NCBI GenBank assembly: GCA_016178055.1
Contig: JACOUC010000047.1
Coordinates: 1 to 61,686 of the forward strand
Length of the DNA: 61,686 nt
Origin: Chlamydiota bacterium
GTDB lineage: Bacteria; Auribacterota; JACPWU01
Reading direction: 5' to 3'
How positions within the stretch are numbered: position 1 is the first letter of the stretch; each line of letters starts with the position of its first letter. Shown here one piece after another: positions 34,180-43,485 of the stretch. Below the pieces are notes generated by a model, which had not been told where the DNA came from, ran no database searches, and was given only the letters and a program-made list of their open reading frames with translations. Both the position numbers and the translations under genes were made by a program.

Positions 34180-35085
34180 TCAATATTTATCAGTATTTAT
34201 CATATTTGATAATATTCCCAAAAGTTTTGCAAAATCCTGCAACGTTAAATCCTCTGCCCTTGCCTTTGAATCAAAGCCACCCAACTTTAAAGCTTGTTCT
34301 ATTTTCTCTCCAGAAAAGGAGAGCTGAGGAGAATGACTCCACACATTTTTTAGTGTTTTTCTCCTCTGAGAAAAACCTGATTTAATGAGGCCAAAAAGCT
34401 GCTCTTTTGAATCTGAAGGAAGCCCCAGATCTAACACGCGATGTCTAAATTCCAAAACACCTGTTTCAACCTCTGGCTCAGGATAAAATAAAGTCGGCTT
34501 CAGCCGTAATAGCTTCCTCACCTCGGCATAAAACCGAGTGATTAAAGTCAGTGCTCCATAATCCTTGGTGTTGGGTTTTCCCATCAATCGCTCGGCAACT
34601 TCCCATTGAAAAGCCATCACCATTCTTTCAGGATGAATCGGGCATTCTAAAAATTTAAACAAAATCTGTGTCGAAATGCGATAAGGAAGATTGCCTACAA
34701 CCTTTAGGGCGCCTGAAGAAAGTTCAGAGGTAAGCTTGGTTAAAATATGAGTGAGATCAACTTCTAAGCAATCCGCACTTAAAAGATGCAACTCTGGAAA
34801 GTTTTCGAATCTTTTCTTGAGAAAAGCTGATAATTTAATATCAATCTCAATACTTAGAATTTTTTGGACCTTTCCCATCATAAGCCCTGTCAATGCCCCC
34901 AGCCCCGGACCAATTTCAAGAACAATATCTTGGGGCTGAAGCTCCAACGCATCTACAATTTGGCCCGCAGCCTTTTCATTGACCAAAAAACTTTGCCCAA
35001 ACCTGCGCCTCGGAGCCGCCTCAAGATCGGCCAAAATGAGTTGAATATCTTTAGGATGAAGCCAAGAATTAAAATGAGTGTTCAT
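34180..35085 (-). CDS. rsmA: 16S rRNA dimethyladenosine transferase RsmA (KsgA)
   Basis: 301 residues from the ATG at 35085, which overlaps the stop of the upstream ATPase gene (ATGA). RsmA dimethylates two adjacent adenines in the 3' end of 16S rRNA. Motifs: RRRFGQSFLVNEKAAGQIV, the SAM site VLEIGPGLGALTGLM near residue 55 and the catalytic VGNLPYRIST near 125. Confidence 0.96.
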   Translation of the reverse strand: MNTHFNSWLHPKDIQLILADLEAAPRRRFGQSFLVNEKAAGQIVDALELQPQDIVLEIGPGLGALTGLMMGKVQKILSIEIDIKLSAFLKKRFENFPELHLLSADCLEVDLTHILTKLTSELSSGALKVVGNLPYRISTQILFKFLECPIHPERMVMAFQWEVAERLMGKPNTKDYGALTLITRFYAEVRKLLRLKPTLFYPEPEVETGVLEFRHRVLDLGLPSDSKEQLFGLIKSGFSQRRKTLKNVWSHSPQLSFSGEKIEQALKLGGFDSKARAEDLTLQDFAKLLGILSNMINTDKY

Positions 35086-36239
35086 GGGAAATGAGCTAAC
35101 CAACGATTAGCGCTGACCAAAAGAATATTATTCTCCCTTCGATAAAGTCCTTCTTTCAAGACAATTTGAATACCAGGAACCCCTAGATGGTTTGAGAAAA
35201 ACCTGAGATTTTGAGAAATTTGAGACTCTGCAAGCTTTGCTTCTACCAAAAACCAGGGTTTCCCTTCTCGCGTGATTAAAAAATCAACTTCACGGCCATC
35301 TCGATCCCGAACAAAACAAAGATTTAAATTGGCCTCTCCTACATCCGTCCAGACCTGAACTGCCTTCCAAAGATGACTGGCGACAAAGTTTTCAAATCTT
35401 GCCCCCTCCTCCGAAATTTGAGACCAATCATAAAAATAATACTTGGGTTGCTTCTGAATGGAACGAGTCACTTTACGAGAATAAGGAGCCATGCGAAAAA
35501 GAATAAACAAACGTTGAAATATCTCCATCCAATTCTGAATGGTGGGTACACTCACACGAATATCTTCCGAAAGCGACCGATAACTAAAAAGCGAGCCTAT
35601 GCGATTTGGAAGAAGGAGCATCAATTGTTCAATCAGTCCAATGAGTTCTACCTGAGTGAGTTCTCGAAGTTCTTCCTGAATCAAAAGATGACGACGACTA
35701 TTGGACCAACGTCGATGTTCCTTTTCAGAATGTGAATAAAAAGGTTCCGGAAAACCTCCAAATTGAAGAAGCTGAGGAATAAAATCAACTTCCGCATGAG
35801 GCTCATAAAGATCCGAGGGAAGAGAAGGGAGATGGCTCGAGTGAAGTTCTCCACAGGTGAGCGGATGAAGATGATGGAGATAATACCTTCCAAAGAGGCT
35901 ATCCCCCGATTTTTGAAAAACGTCTAACCGAGCACTCCCTGTCATCAAGAGATGGAGGGTCTCATGATATTTATCGAAAACTCCTTTAATCTGACTCTTC
36001 CAGCGTGGAAATTTATGAAACTCATCCAGACAGACCCATGCATCTTGAATGTATTCTCTCCCCAGAATCTTTCTGCGATCCTCCTCATCATCGTAGAGAA
36101 GATAGGTCCCTTTTTCTTTTTTAATAAGGGCTTTTGCAAGCGTTGTTTTTCCTACTTGCCTAGGACCGGAAAGAAATACGAACTTTTTTAAAAGATCTGA
36201 ATGAATCGTCTCCTCAAGATTTCGGTGTTCGGCAAACAT
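35082..36239 (-). CDS. DUF4143-type AAA ATPase
   Basis: 385 residues. Walker A SGPRQVGKTTLAKAL near residue 25, Walker B WVCLDEFHK near 69, sensor LLMTGSARLDVF near 98. The C-terminal part holds a DUF4143 domain with EVDFLITREGKPWFLVEAKL, a PD-(D/E)xK-like core. Function of the family is unknown; members spread widely as accessory genes. It splits the usual pdxA-rsmA pair. A 20-bp palindrome lies 13 bp before the ATG. Confidence 0.9.
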   Translation of the reverse strand: MFAEHRNLEETIHSDLLKKFVFLSGPRQVGKTTLAKALIKKEKGTYLLYDDEEDRRKILGREYIQDAWVCLDEFHKFPRWKSQIKGVFDKYHETLHLLMTGSARLDVFQKSGDSLFGRYYLHHLHPLTCGELHSSHLPSLPSDLYEPHAEVDFIPQLLQFGGFPEPFYSHSEKEHRRWSNSRRHLLIQEELRELTQVELIGLIEQLMLLLPNRIGSLFSYRSLSEDIRVSVPTIQNWMEIFQRLFILFRMAPYSRKVTRSIQKQPKYYFYDWSQISEEGARFENFVASHLWKAVQVWTDVGEANLNLCFVRDRDGREVDFLITREGKPWFLVEAKLAESQISQNLRFFSNHLGVPGIQIVLKEGLYRRENNILLVSANRWLAHFP

Positions 36240-36252
36240 AAAGTCAGGTTAA

Positions 36253-36272
36253 CATTTGGCATGCCAAATGTA
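36253..36272. promoter_or_regulatory. 20-bp perfect palindrome before the DUF4143 ATPase
   Basis: acatttggca followed by its exact complement tgccaaatgt, ending 13 bp before the ATPase start. The half-site tttacatttg recurs at about 36282-36291. It looks like an operator. Confidence 0.6.
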
Positions 36273-36281
36273 AAGTCGTAT

Positions 36282-37259
36282 TTACATTTGCCGCTTTCTT
36301 TTCACCCATGCTGAGGCTGTTAAAATCGCCTGAATCATACTTTCAGGCCGAGCGATTCCTTTCCCTGCAATATCATACGCCGTTCCGTGATCAGGAGAAG
36401 TCCGAATGAAAGGAAGACCCAAGGTCACATTCACAGCCTCATCAAATGCGATCATCTTAAGAGGAACTAATCCTTGATCGTGATACATCACTACCACTCC
36501 ATCATAAAATCCATGATAGGCCTGGCAAAACAACGCATCTGCAGAAAGGGGACCCTCAACAACTATTTTTTCTCGTTGAGCTTGAAGAATAGCTGGACGA
36601 ATCTCTTTTTTTTCCTCTTTTCCTCCATCCTCATCGCCATGAGGATTAAAAGCGGCCACACCGATCTTGGGGGCACGAATACCTAAATTCTTCAAGGCCT
36701 GATTCAAATGCCGAATCGTGATCAAAATCTTTTGATATGTAATTTTCTTCGAAAGATTTCGTATGGGAATATGCGTTGTCACTAAAGCAAGTTTTAATCG
36801 AGAACTTGCCATCATCATCACCACTTCTTTAGAAGAGGTGAGTTGAGCGAGTAATTCTGTATGCCCTACAAAATCAATGCCCCATTCAGGAGCTTTTACT
36901 TTATGAACAGGGGCTGTAACAAGGCCATGAATCTTTCCTTCTAAAATATCTTTTGTAGCTGCACGAACACAATCAACCGCAATGCGAATGAGTTCTTTCT
37001 TTAGTTTTCCACAGGAGATCCAGTTAAGAGGAACTTTCCCAACTGGACGAAGAAGAACTTGCCTTTCCCGTGACGAACCCCAAAGGATCTCACGAAGAGG
37101 ATGTTTTAATTTTTTGGAAAGGTTACTCACTATTCCGGGAGGTCCATAGATGACTGGATAGCAAGAACTCCATACCCTCCTTGAAGCAAGTGCCTTAACA
37201 ACGACTTCAGGACCAATACCTGCAAGATCACCTAAAGTAATTCCAATGATTGGTTTCAT
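36282..37259 (-). CDS. pdxA: 4-hydroxythreonine-4-phosphate dehydrogenase
   Basis: 325 residues from the ATG at 37259 (MKPIIGITLGDLAGIGPEVV). A longer frame upstream would run through the surA stop and is rejected. PdxA acts in pyridoxal phosphate synthesis. Metal ligands lie in VGHTELLA, MYHDQGLVPLK and TSPDHGTAYDIAGKG. Follows the surA-like gene by 26 bp. Confidence 0.95.
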   Translation of the reverse strand: MKPIIGITLGDLAGIGPEVVVKALASRRVWSSCYPVIYGPPGIVSNLSKKLKHPLREILWGSSRERQVLLRPVGKVPLNWISCGKLKKELIRIAVDCVRAATKDILEGKIHGLVTAPVHKVKAPEWGIDFVGHTELLAQLTSSKEVVMMMASSRLKLALVTTHIPIRNLSKKITYQKILITIRHLNQALKNLGIRAPKIGVAAFNPHGDEDGGKEEKKEIRPAILQAQREKIVVEGPLSADALFCQAYHGFYDGVVVMYHDQGLVPLKMIAFDEAVNVTLGLPFIRTSPDHGTAYDIAGKGIARPESMIQAILTASAWVKRKRQM

Positions 37260-37285
37260 AAGAGATAGGCTTAAGGGTAAGTTTT

Positions 37286-38248
37286 TTAATACACCAAAAT
37301 ATGAGATTTCTTCTTCAACTTTTCTACCCACTGAGAATGAAATTCTTCAACCTTTTTCTGATAAAGTTCATCTTCAATCTCAGACCAAGCCTCGGAGAGA
37401 GGTTTGACTCTGGTCTTTTTTCGAGCCTTTAAAGTAACGATATGAAACCCTAAATCGGTCTCAATAATACCGCCTGTTTGACCCACTTCCATTGAAAAAG
37501 CCTTGTCTTCAATTTCCTTCATCAATTCACCTTTTGCAAAAAAAGGCATGACTCCACCTTCCTGGGCATAGGGGCCTTCTGAAGAATCCTTGGCGACCGT
37601 CTCAAAAGGGGTTCCTTCATCCAGATGTTTTTTTGCTTCTTCAATCTTTTCACGGGCCGCTTCAACATCTTTTTCTTTCTTCACCAAAATCTGACCTACT
37701 TGAATCATTTCAGGATCAGAATATTTTTTAATATTTTGGTCATAAAAATCACTGATTTCTTTAGGAGAAACCACAATGGATTTAGAAACCTCCTGCCTTG
37801 AAAGCAAACGAACCATCAGTTGTTCTTTGATGTTCTCTCGAAGCTGGTCCACCGTCATTCCTTCTTTTTCCAAGGCGTAATAAAATTCATCTTCAGAATC
37901 AAATTTGGCTTTAATGGTGTTTAATCTTTCCTCAATCCTTTTATCTTCTACTTGCAAATTTTGTTTCTTGGCTTCTTGAAGAACCAGTTTTCGTTCAATA
38001 AGTTGATCAATCGCATCCCTGCGAGCATCGGTCATGTGTTTCTCTAGCTCTTCGCCTGAATAAACACTTTTATATTTGGCATAAAGAGGACGCAAGATCT
38101 GATCAAGCTCCTGAGAAGTAACAATTTCACCATTCACTTCTGCCACCACACGGGTGACGATCTCAGCATCGGTTTTTGAAAGGGCCAAAGCAGAAAGTAC
38201 GAACGAAAGGAAAAAGAAGGATTGTAAAAAAGAGAAAATGATTTTCAT
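37286..38248 (-). CDS. SurA/PpiC-type periplasmic peptidyl-prolyl isomerase
   Basis: 320 residues. Signal peptide at the N-terminus (IIFSFLQSFFFLSFVLSALA). A SurA-like N-terminal chaperone domain (VAEVNGEIVTSQELDQIL, then repeated helices to about 165) is followed by a single parvulin domain (MIQVGQILVKKE ... GGVMPFFAKGELMKEIEDKAF ... TDLGFHIVTL). SurA of E. coli has two parvulin domains, this one only one. The order surA-pdxA-rsmA matches that of many Gram-negatives and implies an outer membrane. Confidence 0.9.
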   Translation of the reverse strand: MKIIFSFLQSFFFLSFVLSALALSKTDAEIVTRVVAEVNGEIVTSQELDQILRPLYAKYKSVYSGEELEKHMTDARRDAIDQLIERKLVLQEAKKQNLQVEDKRIEERLNTIKAKFDSEDEFYYALEKEGMTVDQLRENIKEQLMVRLLSRQEVSKSIVVSPKEISDFYDQNIKKYSDPEMIQVGQILVKKEKDVEAAREKIEEAKKHLDEGTPFETVAKDSSEGPYAQEGGVMPFFAKGELMKEIEDKAFSMEVGQTGGIIETDLGFHIVTLKARKKTRVKPLSEAWSEIEDELYQKKVEEFHSQWVEKLKKKSHILVY

Positions 38249-38279
38249 ATTGATTTTTAACCTTATTTCTTTCTTTTTA

Positions 38280-41200
38280 TCATACGCCCCTTCCTCCTTT
38301 CAATACTTTTCGTAAAAGAAGCAGAAGTTGTGAGGGCTCAAGATTTTTAGGACACATTTCGACCCTTCGAATCACCTCCTTGGCTTTTAAAAAAACACGA
38401 TCTCGATGAATTTGGATCGACGTTAAACCCTGTCTCCTTGCTAAAGCCTTTAATTGGGCAACCTCAAGCAAAAGTTCCATTTCAGGAGGCAAAGGGCCAA
38501 AGCGGTCTATCAATTCTTGGGTCACTTGACTAAATTCTTTTTCCGAAGAAGCTTCAAAAATTTTTCGATAAATTTCCATCCTAAGAAGAGGATCTGAAAG
38601 ATAGGCAAGAGGAATCATGACCTCAAAACCGAGCTTGAGGCTAACCGGCATACGCTCCGAAATGTTTTCCCCTTTCAGTCGGCGAATGGCATCATCAAGG
38701 AGTCGACAATAGAGTTGAAACCCAACCGCCGTAATATGACCATGCTGCTCTTTTCCTAAAAGATTTCCAGCCCCTCGAATCTCTAAATCCCGCATGGCTA
38801 CCTTAAAACCTGAACCCAACTCCGTAAAATCTTCAATGGTCTTAAGCCTCATCTTCGCCTCTTCTTTCAGAATCGAACCCGAAGCGTACATCAAATAGGC
38901 ATAAGCCCTCCTCTTATAGCGCCCGACCCGACCTCTTAATTGATAAAGATCCGCAAGGCCGAACCCTTCTGCATGATCAATGATGATGGTATTTGCATTA
39001 GGAATATCCAGCCCCGATTCAACAATATTGGTCGACACCAAAACCTGAATTTTTCCTTCAATAAAATTTCGAATCACTTCCTCTAACTCATCTTCCGGCA
39101 TCTGACCATGAGCCACAGCAAAATGGGCCTTGGGAACAAGTTTTTTCAATTTCTCTTGAACGCGATAAATACTGCCCACTCTATTATGAATAAAAAAAAC
39201 CTGTCCATCCCGAGCCAGTTCTCGAACAATCCCATCCCGAATTAAGGTCTCATCATAGGCAGTTAAAAGAGTCTCTACCGGCAGACGATCCTGAGGAGGC
39301 GTTTTGATTAGACTCATATCTCTGGCTTGCACCAAGGATAAATAAAGGGTTCTGGGGATGGGCGTTGCCGTCAGCGTTAAAACATCCACAGAAAGCTTGA
39401 GTTTCTTAAACCTCTCTTTATGAGAAACCCCAAATCTCTGTTCCTCATCCACAATCACAAGTCCCAAATCCTTGAAACTCACATCGTCTCCCAGCAGGCG
39501 ATGGGTTCCAATGATGACATCTAATTGCCCCTCTTTCAAAAGTTGAAGAATTCCCTTTTGCTCTTTCCCCGTTCTAAAACGAGAAAACATTTCAACTTGA
39601 ATGGGATACCCCGCAAAGCGTTCACGGAAGGTATAAAAATGCTGCTGAGCCAAAATCGTTGTGGGAACGAGAATCGCCACCTGTTTTCCCTCCATCACAG
39701 CCTTAAAAGCAGCCCGAATGGCCACTTCTGTTTTTCCATATCCTACATCCCCACAAATTAAACGATCCATGGGACGAGCCAATTCTAAATCTCGCTTTAC
39801 TTCTTCAATCGCCTTTTCTTGATCTGGTGTTTCGTCATAAATAAAAGCCGCCTCAAAATCTTTCTGCCAGGAAGTATCGGGCTGAAAGGCATATCCCTGA
39901 ATAGCCGATCGTTTTGCCTGAATCTCCAAAAGCTCCGCAGCATAATCCTTCAGTGCTAAAAGGGCCTTTTTCTTTACCTTTTCCCAATCCTTTCCTCCCA
40001 AACGGCTCAGTCGAACGGCCCCTCCCTTAACCCCAATATAGCGTTCTACAAGTTCGATCTGATCGACTGGAACGTAGAGTTTTGCTTTTTTGTCATATTC
40101 AATCGTTAAAAATTCCCCCTGTAAGCCCTTCTCATCGAGAGAGCTCACACCCAAATATTTTCCGATTCCGAAACTTAAGTGAACCACCCAATCTCCTACT
40201 TTAAGTTCAGAATATTCATGAATGGCAACTCCCCTCTTTAAATGGCTCCGGGGAGGGCGTACCCGAAGCCTTCCAAAAATTTCCTCATCGGTTAAAATAG
40301 CTATTTTTTCTTTGGGAAGAACAAATCCGCTTGAAAGAGAGCCGATACAGGCATGATGATATTGAGGATCCCAAAACCCTTTATCTTTGATGACTTCAAT
40401 GAGACGTTCCTCTTCCGTCTTCTTTCGACTCACCAAATAAAGGGAAAAACCTGCTTGGGTTTTCTCTCGCATCCTCAAAAAAATATCGGAAGAGGGATCC
40501 GGGTTGATGAGGTCTTCAGAAAGAAAATTCCGGGTTCCCTGCCAACTTTGCGATCGTTCAATAGAAATTTTGAATTTTTGATCAGCCTCAAGCGACTGCG
40601 AAGGAGAAAGATCAGAAAGATACACGATCTGAGACGCCTTAAATTCATTTAAATGCAAATAGGAATCGATGGCACCCGATGGAATATCCTTTTCAAGAGA
40701 TTTGACCTTCTCAACGATCAAGTCCCAATCGTCAAAGACCAGAAGAAAATCTTTCGGAAAATAATCAAGGAAACTTCCCCTCAATAATTTCTTCGAATAG
40801 AGTTCAAGCTCCCAGGCAGGGAAAAGACGAGTCGTCTTCACTTCCTTCAAAGAAAGCTGTGTTTGAGGATCAAACTCACGCAAAGAAAAAATTGTATCTC
40901 CTTCAAATTCTAGACGCAGAGGAAATTCTGATGGAGGAGAATAAAAATCTATCATCCCTCCCCGAACCGCATATTCGCCCTTATTCTCAACTACAGCCTC
41001 TCTGTGGTATCCCCCCTCTTCTAAAAATTCCAAAAATTTTCGAAAGGGAATTTCAAAACCGAGCGACAAAGATAAAATTAATTTTTTAAACGCCATCGGA
41101 TGAAGCACTTGATGAAGAATGGCGTCAATCGGAGTCACCACCCAATGAGGATTTTTGAAATTTAAAAGATTTTCTAAAACTGAAAATCGGTCTCCCACAA

Positions 41201-41483
41201 TTTCAACATGGGGGGCAATATTCTCATGAGGTAAAGTTTCCCAGGGAGGGAAAAAATTGCAGGGAAGGGATGAGAAAAAACTTAAATCCTGATAGAAATG
41301 TTCTGCCTCAAGGGAACCCGCCGTTACCACCAGGGTCGTTACCTTCTTCTTTTCTGCAAGATAAGCGATCCATGCCGCCTTTGAAGAATCCCAAAGTCCA
41401 CTCACTTGAACGGATGGCAAAGTGCCAAGTCCTTCCAATGTCTTCTGAAAAGAAGAGATGTGTTCTAGGATTGTGTGCATCAT
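38280..41483 (-). CDS. mfd: Transcription-repair coupling factor Mfd
   Basis: 1067 residues. Mfd removes RNA polymerase stalled at lesions and recruits UvrA. Order: N-terminal UvrB-like region, RNA-polymerase-interacting domain near residue 430 (VHLSFGIGKYLGVSSLDEKG), then the RecG-like translocase with Walker A GDVGYGKTEVAIRAAF near 580, DEEQRFGVSHKER, TATPIPRTLY, and VGRYKRRAYAYLMY; the C-terminal TRCF domain ends it. It heads the series mfd-surA-pdxA-ATPase-rsmA. Confidence 0.97.
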   Translation of the reverse strand: MMHTILEHISSFQKTLEGLGTLPSVQVSGLWDSSKAAWIAYLAEKKKVTTLVVTAGSLEAEHFYQDLSFFSSLPCNFFPPWETLPHENIAPHVEIVGDRFSVLENLLNFKNPHWVVTPIDAILHQVLHPMAFKKLILSLSLGFEIPFRKFLEFLEEGGYHREAVVENKGEYAVRGGMIDFYSPPSEFPLRLEFEGDTIFSLREFDPQTQLSLKEVKTTRLFPAWELELYSKKLLRGSFLDYFPKDFLLVFDDWDLIVEKVKSLEKDIPSGAIDSYLHLNEFKASQIVYLSDLSPSQSLEADQKFKISIERSQSWQGTRNFLSEDLINPDPSSDIFLRMREKTQAGFSLYLVSRKKTEEERLIEVIKDKGFWDPQYHHACIGSLSSGFVLPKEKIAILTDEEIFGRLRVRPPRSHLKRGVAIHEYSELKVGDWVVHLSFGIGKYLGVSSLDEKGLQGEFLTIEYDKKAKLYVPVDQIELVERYIGVKGGAVRLSRLGGKDWEKVKKKALLALKDYAAELLEIQAKRSAIQGYAFQPDTSWQKDFEAAFIYDETPDQEKAIEEVKRDLELARPMDRLICGDVGYGKTEVAIRAAFKAVMEGKQVAILVPTTILAQQHFYTFRERFAGYPIQVEMFSRFRTGKEQKGILQLLKEGQLDVIIGTHRLLGDDVSFKDLGLVIVDEEQRFGVSHKERFKKLKLSVDVLTLTATPIPRTLYLSLVQARDMSLIKTPPQDRLPVETLLTAYDETLIRDGIVRELARDGQVFFIHNRVGSIYRVQEKLKKLVPKAHFAVAHGQMPEDELEEVIRNFIEGKIQVLVSTNIVESGLDIPNANTIIIDHAEGFGLADLYQLRGRVGRYKRRAYAYLMYASGSILKEEAKMRLKTIEDFTELGSGFKVAMRDLEIRGAGNLLGKEQHGHITAVGFQLYCRLLDDAIRRLKGENISERMPVSLKLGFEVMIPLAYLSDPLLRMEIYRKIFEASSEKEFSQVTQELIDRFGPLPPEMELLLEVAQLKALARRQGLTSIQIHRDRVFLKAKEVIRRVEMCPKNLEPSQLLLLLRKVLKGGRGV

Positions 41484-41518
41484 GCTTCAATCATCACCCA
41501 ATTTTAAGGCAACAGAAG

Positions 41519-41697
41519 TTTAGCTACCATTCACCCTCGAGGGAATCGAGGTGGTTTTTGATGGAGCGTTGAAGTTGTTCGCGAGCATGGTACCTCGACG
41601 AATAGTCGAGGTGAGCGAACAACTTCGCCGAGCTCGTCCCGATCGCTGGTCGGGACGAGCGACTCCATCAGAAACTACCTCGGTTCCCGGGACTAAC
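41519..41697. repeat. Family B cloverleaf repeat, copy 2
   Basis: 179 bp, same design as 26845-27023. The arm is gaagttgttcgc/gcgaacaacttc here. Relative to copy 1 two base pairs differ and both are compensated. The end abuts the TAG stop (41698) of the 80-residue gene. Confidence 0.85.
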
Positions 41698-41940
41698 CTA
41701 TTCAATTTTAAGGGCCTCTGTCAAAATCTCCACCACCCGATCAGCCCGCTCCTGTTCGGATTGAATAAGTTTCAAAACCTCTTTTTCCTTCGTCGTTAAC
41801 TCCAAATTTCCAGAAACATCCTGATGGGTCCCTGATGGAAGCTTCGCAAAAATTTCAACCATATCCTTAATATTTGAATGAAGTTCCTTCATAGAACTAA
41901 TCACCTCTTTCACATCTTTTAAATCTCGCCCTTCTGGCAT
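41698..41940 (-). CDS. Hypothetical 80-residue helical protein
   Basis: Amphipathic and helical, with heptad-like spacing (LKDVKEVISSMKELHSNIKDMVEIF and LELTTKEKEVLKLIQSEQERADRVVEILTEALKIE), so probably a short coiled coil. No family recognised. The start has GGAGGG five bases before ATG. Upstream of mfd and separated from it by repeat B copy 2. Confidence 0.6.
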   Translation of the reverse strand: MPEGRDLKDVKEVISSMKELHSNIKDMVEIFAKLPSGTHQDVSGNLELTTKEKEVLKLIQSEQERADRVVEILTEALKIE

Positions 41941-42026
41941 AAACCCTCCTTTTATCAGCTGTAAGTTTTAGCTTAACATTATTTAATAATGAATAAACTA
42001 TCGCAACATGATATTTTGTTAAACAA

Positions 42027-43454
42027 ATGGATTCATGGCCAGATTACACACTTTCCAATTCCATCCACCAACTCTTCATGGAACTCGACTCCAAAGCCAT
42101 TCGCGACCTTTTTCAGGAAGTAAAAAAAGAGAGTCGAAAACAAGGCATGATTTACGAAGAGTCCGATGGAAAAACCCGCGTCATCCCACTCATGATCCGT
42201 CCCCGTCTCATTCGGCCTCATCAAAGGGATTACTTTCTCAAAGTCTGCTATCACATGAATCAAGCCTACCAGAAATTAATCCAACTCTATTTTTCTCATC
42301 CTAAAATACAAACCCTCTTTCCTTTTACCCCCGAAGAAAAAAAATGGTTGAATGATTACTTCCCGAAAAATCCCAAAGCCCCGCATACGCTCATCACACG
42401 CTGGGATGCTAATACCAATTTCAGCGGTAGACAATGGAAAGCCTCTTTTCACTTTCTGGAAGTCAATGGGGTCGGTGTAGGCGGCCTTCACTATACGCCC
42501 ACCGCAGAACGCATTATTTTAGAAGTGGTTCTCGGCGCACTCAGGAAGCGCGGCCATTCTCTCAAAATAAGGCCCAACGATGACGTGAGACAAATTCTCC
42601 TTTGGGAACTCCAATCCCATTTAAAATCACTGGGTCAAAAACGTTGTCACATTGGACTGGTCCTGGATGATCGAACCAAAGGAGGGCCTCTGGATTTTTT
42701 CTTTCTCGCAAAATTTTTTCAATCTCAAGGAATTCAAGCCATCGTTGTAGATCCGAGAGATTTACGTCTTAAAAAAGGCCAAATCATGGCAAAAGATTTA
42801 CCTTTAGACATTCTTTATCGAGATAGCATGATTGAAGAATTGATCGAAATGGAAAAGGAAGAGAAAAAAACCTTATCAGCCATGCGCCAAGCCTTTCTTG
42901 AAAATAGGGTTGTTTCAGGACTCGGAGGAGAATTAGATCACAAAAGCGCCTTTGAAATTTTTACGAGCCCCTTTTATGAACGCTATTTCACTTTTGAGGA
43001 AAGAAAATGTTTCCGAAAACATGTCCTTTGGACCCGTCTCATTCGAGAAACAAAAACAACAGACCCGCAAGGCTCTTCCATTGACCTTTTACGATATGCC
43101 CTCCAACATCAGGAATCACTGGTCCTTAAACCGAATCGAGGCTATGGCGGAGCAGGTATTCTGATGGGAAAAGAAGCCCCTCAGAAAAAGTGGGAGCATA
43201 TGCTTCAAGAGGCATTGAAGCAAACTGGATCTTACATTATTCAGGAACGATGTGCCGTGCGTAAAAAGAAATTTCCTGTTTTAGACGAAAAAAAGCGCAT
43301 CGTTGAAAAAAATCTTAACGTCGTCTGTGGTTTTATCTATTCTCCCTATGGATTGGGCATTTTAGGGCGTGCCTCCCAAGCCAACATTGTCAATGTCGCC
43401 CAACAAGGAGGTATGACCACCATTCTCATTTGCGAGAATTCTAAAATACCTTGA
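42027..43454 (+). CDS. Circularly permuted ATP-grasp protein
   Basis: 475 residues. The C-terminal third reads SLVLKPNRGYGGAGILMG, GSYIIQERCAVRK, LNVVCGFIYSPYGLGILGRASQANIVNVAQQGGMT. This fits the CP-type ATP-grasp fold related to glutathionylspermidine synthase and the DUF407 group. Such enzymes ligate a carboxylate to an amine through an acyl-phosphate. The substrate is unknown. The N-terminal half (RDYFLKVCYHMNQAYQKLIQLYF...) is not recognised. It is followed by DUF4143 ATPases and then the aminotransferase/LuxE/LuxC set; a link with that set is possible but not shown. Confidence 0.75.
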   Translation: MDSWPDYTLSNSIHQLFMELDSKAIRDLFQEVKKESRKQGMIYEESDGKTRVIPLMIRPRLIRPHQRDYFLKVCYHMNQAYQKLIQLYFSHPKIQTLFPFTPEEKKWLNDYFPKNPKAPHTLITRWDANTNFSGRQWKASFHFLEVNGVGVGGLHYTPTAERIILEVVLGALRKRGHSLKIRPNDDVRQILLWELQSHLKSLGQKRCHIGLVLDDRTKGGPLDFFFLAKFFQSQGIQAIVVDPRDLRLKKGQIMAKDLPLDILYRDSMIEELIEMEKEEKKTLSAMRQAFLENRVVSGLGGELDHKSAFEIFTSPFYERYFTFEERKCFRKHVLWTRLIRETKTTDPQGSSIDLLRYALQHQESLVLKPNRGYGGAGILMGKEAPQKKWEHMLQEALKQTGSYIIQERCAVRKKKFPVLDEKKRIVEKNLNVVCGFIYSPYGLGILGRASQANIVNVAQQGGMTTILICENSKIP

Positions 43455-43482
43455 TTTTTTACATAAATATGCTAAAAATCAA
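43451..43482. promoter_or_regulatory. Inverted repeat before the second DUF4143 ATPase
   Basis: ttgattttt and aaaaatcaa form a 9-bp inverted repeat (43451-43459 with 43474-43482), four bases from the ATG. It could be an operator or a hairpin on the ribosome entry site. Confidence 0.5.
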
Positions 43483-43485
43483 TTG

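Noticed and set aside
38280-38400. Frameshift at the mfd C-terminus
   Set aside because: The frame is continuous and the length is close to the family norm.
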